A stretch of DNA of 64,000 bases from Glandiceps talaboti (Eukaryota > Hemichordata > Enteropneusta > Spengelidae), in assembly GCF_964340395.1 (NCBI RefSeq), contig NC_135557.1:12667546-12731545 (forward strand), in the 5' to 3' direction. The notes under the pieces are model-generated. The model ran no database searches. It was not told the DNA's origin and saw nothing but the letters and a program-made list of their open reading frames with translations. Position numbers and translations under genes: made by a program. Positions 54,601 to 64,000 of the stretch are shown here, one piece after another (the first letter of the stretch is position 1; every line of letters begins with the position of its first letter).

Positions 54601-55844
54601 CCGAGACTAACCATACACGTTGCACGAAAAGTCAATGGAAGTTCGTGCAAAGAAATCAGGTCAGGTGATGGGTACATCGTATGCTTTGGAATTGTGGATT
54701 TCCATCATTGGGTGCACATCTACCATTTATACTCACCTTTTTGTATACAATGTTACAAATAGGCTTGAATTTCTACTTGTATACTACACAGTGTATGACA
54801 CATCTGAATGTGCACGATCCGTGTGAGTGGTAATTAAAATTGGTAACTAAGGCCAAAAAGATTTTTTTCCTGGTCAGTGCACACATCACTTGAATATTCT
54901 CTCATCAGTCTTTTTGTGCTTGTCCAGCCCATGCAGTCTGTAAATTCGGGGGAGAAACACAGAAATACCCCCCCCCCCTCCGCCTCCCTACTTCAGTGAA
55001 GGCAACTGCAGAGCCAATCATGAACAAGCAAATGAGAACTGTCCCACATACACACTTGCTATAGATTATACTAAATAAAAAGAACAGTAACTGCCTTTAA
55101 AAGTAGATTTAATAACAGGTTTGATGAGAATTAAAAGAAAAATTGGCATCATCGATTCGTTCGAAAAAGCGACGTTCTGATCACTTTAGACAAACTGTCC
55201 TCACCAGAAACAATTCTTTTTGTTTTGCCTAATGGTTGTCAAGATAGATATCGTTTGAGTGGTTCAAAGCATTTATAGACGTTTTCAACAGAATGTTAAC
55301 GCATTTGAGTACTTACATTGTTGAATTAGCATTTATAAAAGATAAGGTGAAATTTGCCATGGAAACCAATATATATTGCAAATAAAAACATATGCCATTT
55401 TTCAGTCTTTACCTAAGCTGGTCTTGTCTGTCCTGACCTGACCTGACCTGTTTTTTACCGACCGGTACCAAATACAAGTGTACACAGTTTACAGGTAATC
55501 AAACGTTACAGTAGAGGTCGTCTATTTCAGTATGAGAAAAAGACCAAGTGAAGATTATTGTCAACAAAGAGTTTAAAGTCTGTGGATGTGACAAAAAACA
55601 ACTGGAGTGTGTTGAATGGTATAGTATTTCACTGGTAGCAGAGAATATGTCTGTCCACGTCACTAGAGTAAAGCATGTGTGGACAAATTTTAATGAAATA
55701 AACGTTCTGATCACAGGCGTTTCTATATAACTCCAGTAATGGTTGTATTTCTGGCGACATTTCACAATTTTCGCAATTCTATTTAATATTTTTTTCTCGA
55801 ATATGTTAAGAAGAATTTAGGATCGCCAGTGAAAGACTTTTCTA

Positions 55845-55935
55845 GGCCTAATCATGATTGTGATTCAGCGTTTTGTTTACAACCTCGTTTCAAGAAATGA
55901 TGTCAGATTAATCACAATCATGATTATAGGGTACA
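55845..55935. mobile_element. Small inverted-repeat element, CATGATTGTGATT family
   Basis: atcatgattgtgatt and aatcacaatcatgat are perfect inverted repeats around gcgttttgtttacaacctcg. Related copies are at about 8155-8250, 32210-32310 and 56395-56490. Confidence 0.7.
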
Positions 55936-56044
55936 TTAATTTAATCTTTATCGGGAAATGGGTTTTGCCGGAGTTAATTTTGGCAGAAATAGTACGGATT
56001 ACTAGCGTTGCTGCTAAAGTTGTACTTTAAACGTACTTGTTTCA

Positions 56045-56490
56045 GAGCTAGGGGCGCGTTCGATTTTCACAATGATAATCATGATTTATCGATCACAGTC
56101 ACGATTTCGGGTTTGATCAGCGCAGTTCAAATCACAGTCATGGTTGGTAATCACAGTAATCATGCCCCAAACTATGATTGACGTGATTACAAGATGGCGG
56201 ACACCGTGGGGATCGCGCGTGCGCGAGGCTGATATGAAAGTTATAAATGGTGGGAAAACATAATGTAATACATAGTGTTTGGTGAGATTGGTAATTTGTT
56301 ATCATTGTAAAATTAATAATTTTGACGGTGTAAAATCATTTGATTTATAGGAAATGTGTGAAACTATGAAACTGTATATATGTAAGTAATTATAAGCATA
56401 ATCGTGATTGAACGTTTTGTTTACAACCTCGTTTCGAGAACTGGCGTCAGATTAATCACAATCATGACTGGGCAAATCGAACATGCCAGA
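56045..56490. mobile_element. Longer MITE of the same family
   Basis: The left end ggggcgcgttcgattttcac and the right end gggcaaatcgaacatgcc form a terminal inverted repeat. Inside are several aatcatgattgtgatt-type motifs, and the right 95 bases match the small copies. A caagatggcggac at 56190 sits in the interior. Size (about 445 bp) and lack of an ORF fit a non-autonomous transposon. Target-site duplication not certain. Confidence 0.6.
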
Positions 56491-56494
56491 GTAT

Positions 56495-57790
56495 CTAGCT
56501 GGCCGCGCCTTGGCTTGACACTTGTCAGAGTGAAAAACTACAAGAATCGGAGCGAGATAGGATGCTGAGCCATGTTATGGAATACATATTCACAGCTGAA
56601 GAACAAAAAACACACCCGTGCGATTACTGAATAAGTATACCTCTTTAGTTAAATGGGAACATAGGCGAGGCAGCTTTAGTTACTAACCATTGAGTCTCCA
56701 AAGGTCAATTTTACAACTCTACATTGTGTGCAGCTTGTCTAAATAAGGCAGACAAATAACATTATTCAAATTAGCCATGACCTAGTACCTGACCTCTGTA
56801 CACTGAAGTAAGGAATTCTGGGATTGGAACCAGGTTACCATTACTGACATCAACTGTGCCTATATCTATTATTCTATAATTGACCTGTATGGTTATTAAT
56901 ATTATAGATACAGACACTTACTCTCGGTGATATCAGCAGGGAATTTTTTTCTGTGGATGTTTGAATGGAGAATCATTTAGGACATGCTGATCCCATAAGT
57001 GATATGCAAATTAGATCTAAACATGTGTTTTCTGGTCGAAAATGTACATGTATATCTCAAGAAATATTAGGTGGCTTGGACTGAGATTACACAGGGTCTT
57101 TCTAGAAGTATCAATCTGCAGAAGTTGACATGATGAACCTAGCAAATGAGGGTATATATTGCAACAATAACAACAAGGTTGAGTAAGCAAGGGAATGAAA
57201 ATTAACACAATATATGCAGTATGCATAGCAACAAGACCATGCCGATATCAATGATCAATGGCATCTTGTTCAAATATAGTAACGGAGATAAGTGAGAATA
57301 AATGTGCCATGATAGAACAATATTCTTGCAATCAAACCATAGGAATTATTTCATCAATTATTGCCCAAACACGGCAATTATGCTACAATGTGTTATTGGC
57401 ACTATTCTTTTCAGAAGAAATGTGGACTCAAGGAGACAATTTGAAATATTTGGCCAAAGTTGTACTTCAGAATGTAGTGTAGAACTACTAATTATAATAA
57501 TAATCATGACCAAAAGTTTATTATATGAGTAATGAATGATAAGAGATTATTGTCTCTGTCTGTTTGCAGACTGATATAACCACAAATGGCATCAAAACTG
57601 GGACATTTAACAAATTAAATTGAAGTTATTAATAATGATTGCAGTACATCTTTGTAGTGTATCAATATGTGGAACAAGTTGATCAATCAAATTTCGTTTA
57701 ACACTAATAAAATTAGGACAAAGGCGGAACTGCATTTGTAGATGGTAATACATGTAAGTTAAATTTCTAATCAAACCTCAAAAACCTGAT
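56495..57790. other. Intergenic, nothing recognised
   Basis: AT-rich, with overlapping short frames at 57258-57532 that show no motif. Confidence 0.45.
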
Positions 57791-57794
57791 AATT

Positions 57795-57960
57795 AGATGA
57801 ACAATATTCCCAATTCTTAAATACTCATGACCGAAGGGTTTTGTCACTACTTGTCTAGCGACTCGTATTGACAAAAACCCTTAGGTCACAAGTATTTTTT
57901 GGCTGAATGATGTAAAATATTGGGGAATGATATAATTATACCCCCTCAAACATAATGGAT
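57795..57960. mobile_element. Hairpin MITE-like element
   Basis: aatactcatgaccgaagggt (near 57820) is complementary to acccttaggtcacaagtatt (near 57890). The arms extend to ttgtcactac and attgacaaaaa around a loop of about 20 bases. A related sequence is at 43445-43565. Confidence 0.65.
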
Positions 57961-58150
57961 GAAACATTAGGGAAAATAATGATTGAGAATGTTGTGAGTC
58001 ATATTTCGAGCTCTGCAAAACCAGTAACATAGACACAGGTTCTCATTATGTAGAATGACCAGGGTATATAATCCATATTTTCTGTTCACAGGTGATAAGT
58101 TGGTTCGAGAGTAATACAGTTCTCCTAACACTTTTATTTTTTTACTTTCA

Positions 58151-58442
58151 GAGTAAAGTCGGTCAGTACACAATGAGCACTGCTTTTCCAAAAATGACTC
58201 GTCAGTTTTTAACAGCTGCAGAAGATTCCCCTTTTGATACTTCTGATCACGAAGCTATATATGGTGTTTCACTTTGTGGTACACGAGGGACCATTCTGTC
58301 AATAGCACATGTATGCAAGGACATGTTAAATCAAAGAACGAAGTGTCCAAGACAATCTCCACAATTTGAGGGATCTCATTTGTTTTTTGTAAATATTAAG
58401 TACCTCAAAATCAAACATTTTTTAATATCTTCCCATTATTGA
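58151..58442 (+). other. Candidate exon of unknown gene (weak)
   Basis: A good acceptor (tttttttactttcag at about 58136-58151) precedes an open frame with KMTRQFLTAAEDSPFDTSDH and SLCGTRGTILSIAHVCKDML. No domain recognised, no clear donor and no neighbouring exon. Confidence 0.2.
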
Positions 58443-59684
58443 ATATGTATATGGCAGTCAAGGCTGTCATGTTACTTGACAAAAAAAACTAAGACCTAGA
58501 GTCCAAACTCCACAGATTTGTTCGTTAAAGTGTCCATATGGATGGGAAAAGGGTATTTATTTTAGAATTTATAATTTACAAGACAACCATAGTGTATATT
58601 CCTACTTGATAAAAAAATAATTTGGAAGAACATGCACCAAATCTGTGTTTGAAACTCAATAAATTGAGAAAAAAAGTGTGTAAAAAGTTTGTGTGCGTAC
58701 AATAACAAACATTTTACACATTAATTCTATGTTTTGCAATTTATTGAGATAGAAACTACGACTTGATATTTGTTCTTCTACATTGTGTTTTCAAGTAGAA
58801 AAGCATATTAGAATGTTTTATCAATTACAAATTACAAACAAACAGCCAATTTTCACCCATGTGACCATATTAAAGTTTTTCCATATTTTTTTTTCTATCC
58901 ATATAAAAATAATCGGTATAGTGTTGTATTTTAGAGATCTAGAAGAATAAATGCTCATCTGTCCAAACATTCAGTACTGTTATGTCTATTTTTATTTGAG
59001 TTTAAAGGGATACAAGCTGTGTTTATATGTATTTATGCATAGATTTGCTGCCTTTTAGAAATGTACTTGCAGTATCGTATTATAATCAGTGTTGTAGCTA
59101 GCCTTCTGAAAGAGTGAGACATAGTGTCCTACGGCTTACAGTTTTCATGGTCATCATACAGTTTTAAGGGACATCATAAAAAAGCACAAATGGCATTGTA
59201 CCACAACTGTACAGTTTTAACATTTACCCACAAGCTGATCCATGCTAGATATTTGCTGAATGATTATGCGGTTGCCTATCCAACCCTGTTGTTATCTATA
59301 CAATATCCGCGATCGGGTGGCTGTTGCTATGGGCGTGGTCATGTTGCTCAACATATTTGCATACGATTTTAGAATAGACCTTTCACTTCCAAAATTGTGG
59401 GTCAGGTCAAAAAAAATGTATGTCAAGTGACCCCAAAAAAACCGCTGGCTGCAAAACTGCATATACTGAAGCACACATAACCACCACTCATAGTTGACTG
59501 AAAACCTGGTATGTAAATATATATATAACTCACAAACGATCCAATTATGTACTTCATCAAATTATATCAAAAAGTGTTCATGATATCCATATTATGCAAT
59601 CTGCTGTTCTAACCATGCCATAAGACAAGTGTAATGTTATAGAAGATATACATCAACATGAACAATATACTGAATTGTTCAAGT

Positions 59685-59749
<65 letters not shown>

Positions 59750-60600
59750 CTTAAAGTTCAAAAACCTCTCGGCCAATCAAGTTGTCTTTAAATAAAGATG
59801 TATTTGAATATTGACTATTGTTTACATTTTTTGAAAAGAGAGGTGGACTCTCATGACCTGAAATATAATTTTATATTAGTAAGACGATCATAATCGTAAC
59901 AACTTGATCAATGCCATGACTTCCAGACACCCCCCCCCCCCCCCCGGGGTAGCCTGTTGTTAATTGCACCCCAGGTGTGTGAAAGGGTAAAAATGGGGTT
60001 TTGGGGTATTATAAACACTGCGTACCCGAGCAAATCTTAAACTGTGTAACGTCGAACAGACGTCAAAACAACGTCGACTTATTTGTGTAGCAGCTTGTCT
60101 GCAGTCGGTATAGCGAATTCGGATTTATCGAATGCTAGAACGTATAACAAATGTTAATGACAGACCAAATGCCATATTCAGACAAGTTTTACTTATATTT
60201 TAAAGACTAAAATTGACATTACATATATGTACATTGCAAGGCTATAGTAGTAACCAATTACTGAGAACCCACAGTGCAATCTGACCCATCGATATTTTCG
60301 CTGACTGATGAGTGAACAAATTACTGAATAAGGTATGTACCAAATGTCACGCCTAATTACTCTAGACCATAAGCCCTACAGTGTAACCAATTGCAATCAG
60401 ACTAAATATTTATGTTGCTGTAAGCTTCCCAAGGTAGCATCTGTGATTATTGTTCACCTATCCAAAGATCATCAAGGCAATTGTAAAATTATTTGCACAG
60501 ATGCAGTGTCATTTTCATTGTTATACCCGACTGTGTAACCACACTGCTGGTTTGCGCTTGAACGCGAACGCCTATCTCTGTGTGATTTGTGGTTAGTTCA
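58443..60600. other. Intergenic, with GT and poly-C runs
   Basis: (GT)n at 59687-59748 and a run of 16 C at 59930-59945. No gene recognised. The last few hundred bases should contain the promoter of the GLYAT-like gene; no clear TATA box seen. Confidence 0.55.
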
Positions 60601-60614
60601 GTTCGCCATCTTCT

Positions 60615-61481
60615 ATGTCTATGTTGGTCACCAGATTATCCCAAAAGAGAATACCAGAGCTTTTAGGATATTTACGGAATTATTTGCCGCTATGTAACCC
60701 TGTCTATAATCTAATAATCCGTCAACGTGACATCACCAACAACGTTTGGCCATGTATTGATGTCTTTTTAGACAATGATGACTATGCTAACGCTACTTCT
60801 ATGATCTGTGTCAACAAGAACTACTATTCACCTCCCTTCGACAAGACTTACTTGGTGTACTCTAGAAATCGGAGAAACCTTCATTCACTGTTGATTGAGA
60901 GCGGAATCATCGATTGGTCAAAGGAAGAAATCATGTTTGAAGCTGTACCGGAAATTCTTGTTCCAGTTATACAAAGTGCTTGCAGGGCAAGAGATTTTAG
61001 CTTGAAGTTTAAAGACTACGTACGTATGTACCAATGCCAAGATATAACTAAAGCAGAAAATATGGCTTCCAAAAGTCTCCCCAGTGAGTATTCCTTGGGC
61101 AAATTAACACCGTCGCATTCGTCATTGCTTGAACGGGTTTGGAAGGAATCATCATCTACACCAACGCCCTTATTTGTGAATATATTGAAATATTGTGACA
61201 GCCTAGCAGTCTATGATGACAACAACAACGTAATTGCGGGTATAGTCCACAAAGAATTTGGTGATATAGGGTTTGGGTTTGTTCATGAAGAGCATCGGGG
61301 GAAACATTTTTATGGATGCATGTGTGTAAAACTCTGTTTTGAAGTGAGTCGAAAATACTGTTTGGATAATGTCTATGCTTTTATTCAAGATGACCATGTC
61401 ACTGTTAAGCAATATGCCAAACAGACTGGTTTTGAAGGAACTTCTTTCGAAGTAGGTTGGCTAATCTTTGAGAAACGTTAG
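60615..61481 (+). CDS. Glycine N-acyltransferase-like (GLYAT family) protein, single exon
   Basis: 288 residues, close to the roughly 290-300 of animal GLYAT/GLYATL proteins. The N-terminal part (about 1-190) matches the family's N-terminal domain: LLGYLRNYLPLCNPVYNLI, then NVWPCIDVFLDND, then YLVYSRNRRNLHSLL and IDWSKEEIMFEAV. The C-terminal part (about 200-288) is the GNAT fold: SLAVYDDNNNVIAGIV, GFGFVHEEHRGKHFYG (acyl-CoA-loop region), then NVYAFIQDDHVTVKQYAKQT and GF. Family enzymes move an acyl group from CoA to glycine or another amino acid, usually in mitochondria; the substrate here cannot be told. The first ATG of the frame is used; a second Met is at codon 3. The vertebrate genes have introns, so the uninterrupted frame suggests intron loss, retroposition or a lineage with intronless copies. 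It is intact and not visibly related to the CCP genes. Confidence 0.9.
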   Translation: MSMLVTRLSQKRIPELLGYLRNYLPLCNPVYNLIIRQRDITNNVWPCIDVFLDNDDYANATSMICVNKNYYSPPFDKTYLVYSRNRRNLHSLLIESGIIDWSKEEIMFEAVPEILVPVIQSACRARDFSLKFKDYVRMYQCQDITKAENMASKSLPSEYSLGKLTPSHSSLLERVWKESSSTPTPLFVNILKYCDSLAVYDDNNNVIAGIVHKEFGDIGFGFVHEEHRGKHFYGCMCVKLCFEVSRKYCLDNVYAFIQDDHVTVKQYAKQTGFEGTSFEVGWLIFEKR

Positions 61482-62312
61482 ACATTTTATAATGTGAAGA
61501 GAATATAGGATGCATACCCCGGGGATGCATATTGATTCAAATGGCGTTGATTTGTGACAGTTTGTTGGATAAATGTCCACCATAAAAATTGCAAGAAAAC
61601 AACTTTCTACAGGTCTGAACAATGCTTTGCAAGCATTGATTAATAACTGTATGTGTGCCCAATTATAAGGCCCATGAAGTTATGAGAATTTTGCTCTGAT
61701 TGCCAGATACTTCAGTTCCATAATGCAAGAAGCATACTGTCAACGTCTAATAGCCATACAACATTGAACACAGCTAACCGATTGACAGTCTACCGATACA
61801 TCATCTTCATTACCTTTGTTACCATTATCTTAGCAGATCGTAGCTGAATCTGTATCAACGTTAACGTGTTACGATCCAGAAATATTGTATTAGGAATTAT
61901 ATTTTACCAAAATTAACGTATAATTTACCTTTGTACTACTTACTTACAAACAGGAGCTAACAACAGCATGATCTACTAATATGTTGATTTATCCTGTATT
62001 AATTGCATGTATCTCTAGAAGATAACAATTGTCAAGGGTTTTGATTAAACAGCATAAATTAGTAGTTGTGAACAAGATAACTTGTTAATTATCGAATTCA
62101 CATTAATAACTAATTTTCCAATAGCGTGATCGACACTTGTCTTACGCGTAGAAAATGTACATATGGCATGATCTTAAAGCTTAATCTTAAATATTATGGT
62201 GGAAAGTTCACCATGTCTTATAGAACAATGATTCTAGGTGAGAGATGATCTATTTATAAAATATCTCAAGATTAATGACGTCATTCAGACTATATATGAG
62301 AATGTAAATGTG

Positions 62313-62318
62313 AATAAA
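62313..62318 (+). terminator. Probable polyadenylation signal of the GLYAT-like gene
   Basis: AATAAA, followed by a G/T-rich stretch, about 830 bases after the stop. I noticed no earlier canonical signal between 61482 and here. Confidence 0.45.
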
Positions 62319-62378
62319 GTGATTCCGATTCCTATTCCTGACTTTTGATTTTGATTTACAACGAAACTGTTGGTGTGT

Positions 62379-62470
<92 letters not shown>
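62379..62470. repeat. (TC)n microsatellite
   Basis: Pure dinucleotide run of about 46 units. Confidence 0.97.
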
Positions 62471-62473
<3 letters not shown>

Positions 62474-64000
62474 GTAAAAGCGTACTTGTGAGTGACGATA
62501 CCTGTGTGTGGCTAATTCCTAACTTAGACAAGCTCCTTAGATCCTGGTACTCTAGAGAGATCGTTAGAGTGGAGAATAGTTTACGTTCTACCGATCTACC
62601 TACAACTACATTACTTAGACACTGAAACTTAATATTAGGTAATCCCCAAAACGCAAATAATACATATATGCTGTAATGCATATTCTGATGTTACAAACAA
62701 CAGCGCTATGTCATTTACTGTGTGACGAAGTGCTTCAATGGATAAAGGTATCACATACAACGAAATAGAGAAATGTTTACAATAGTATATAACATTGGCA
62801 GATGATCAAATGGCGCAATATTATTTATTACTACAACTTTGTTTGAGCGAGAATATCAATGTAATGATGTGTTTTTGTTTGTTATCACTACGGCGTTATG
62901 CACACATACCAAAGGAAAATAAAAGCGGTTACATTAACCTCATCATTTTTTCAAAACCTCCTCTAGCATTGTGTCTACTTCCTAGCTTCTCGTCAATTAA
63001 TACAAATTCATTCTTAAAAGAATTTCTATAGGAATACTACTTCCTGTTATCCAATATTTGTGGACACTTCACTTACCCGGTATTAAGCTAGACAGTCTTA
63101 CAATGTATTTCGTTTGTGATACAGAGGTTTTGTAAAAATAATATTCAGATCAGAAATTCTAACATCATCTTGACAAATATTACTGTAACAAATATCCAAC
63201 AGTTTAAAGCGATTGTGTTCTAGGGAATGCCGGTAACAATGTTTGTAAGATTGTAGTCGTGCCAGATGATAAAGGATAGCAATGTAAGAATCGTTTTGTC
63301 TCATGATTAATAATAATTTTAGTTTAATTCACAGTTAAAGCTTGATCTTTGATTCTGCTAAACTGCATCTATATTTGGCTTTTAATTGTATCAATCTGAA
63401 CTCACCTACATATGAGTTAAACTGTCCAAAAATGATGGTTTTACGATTGTAGGGAAAATATCAATTTTTTTTTTGCAATTTACAAGATATAAATATACCT
63501 CTTGCATGCTACCGGTCAACTATCCATCCAGTATTAAGCCTTAAATCATTAAACCACCTAGCTTTTAATTTGATCTGTCAATCAAATCATGGGTATAAAA
63601 CTGGACCAAGAATTCATTTAATCAACTAACCACTGCGCACCCTATGTATTCATCCATCCATACCTACTGCCATCAACAGAAATCGTGGTATTTATAAAGC
63701 AGATGCTATATATTGTTCTTATTGGTTTGTTTATGTGAATTTTAGTCACACATAGACAATATGACCAAGTTTCACAGACATAAACAAAATGATAACAGCA
63801 TCGTGAATCTACATTTGATGCACCCACTATTATTTTAGTATCATTTCATGTCAATTTGATAGTGTGGTAAAGAGTTTTAACTGTCAACCACCTATAAAAT
63901 GACGTTCTCATCAGCATTTCTGGACAACTGTTACAAGGGTATATAATCTATCTACATGAGTAATAGATGTATACATCCTACACATAATCACTTTCCTATT
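62471..64000. other. Intergenic, nothing recognised
   Basis: Short frames at 62795-63031 and 63098-63304 show no motifs. No repeats stand out. Confidence 0.5.

Overview
This is eukaryotic, almost certainly invertebrate animal, DNA. It is AT-rich and has phase-1 CCP/sushi exons with GT-AG introns, a GLYAT-like acyltransferase gene, a tRNA-derived SINE, decayed non-LTR retrotransposons, several MITE-like foldback elements and very abundant micro- and minisatellites. The phylum cannot be fixed from sequence alone; a marine invertebrate deuterostome or a lophotrochozoan would both fit. Most long open frames are translations of tandem repeats, because real genes here are split into short exons.

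The main discovery is a pair of tandem paralogous genes on the minus strand. The right-hand gene (24548-33501) assembles completely from seven exons: an untranslated exon, an ATG exon encoding Met-Lys, a signal-peptide exon, two CCP/sushi exons, a short Thr/Glu stalk exon, and a last exon whose short hydrophobic tail looks like a GPI-anchor signal. The joined CDS is 558 nt (185 residues plus stop) and every junction phase agrees. The left-hand gene (3236-9323) has the same first five exons; its stalk and anchor exons would lie left of position 1. Both genes sit in a duplicated block (about 1-9640 and 26150-33810). Noncoding parts of this block are nearly identical, while the signal-peptide and CCP exons have diverged strongly.

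Layout. 1-9.3 kb: left CCP gene, with an intron swollen by a 42-bp minisatellite that carries a SINE. 9.37-12.7 kb: tandem duplication of the sequence upstream of that gene. 13.3-14.0 kb: truncated non-LTR retrotransposon. 15.6-20.7 kb: a block present two and a fraction times. 21.2-22.5 kb: degenerate repeats rich in TGACCT half-sites. 24.5-33.5 kb: right CCP gene, with a pentanucleotide satellite in its last intron. 33.8-35.6 kb: repeat-filled stretch (TCTG-headed element, SINE, GTGA repeats). 36.5-43.3 kb: higher-order tandem array of about 1.7-kb units joined by TATG microsatellites and carrying YY1-like motifs. 43.5-59 kb: mostly anonymous intergenic DNA with a minus-strand RT remnant, MITEs and a few weak exon candidates. 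60.6-61.5 kb: intact single-exon GLYAT-like gene on the plus strand. 61.5-64 kb: its probable 3' UTR, then intergenic DNA.

The CCP proteins would act outside the cell, either at the membrane through a GPI anchor or in the recognition/complement-regulator style typical of CCP proteins. The GLYAT-like enzyme is unrelated to them. All identities and gene models are by-eye readings without database searches.
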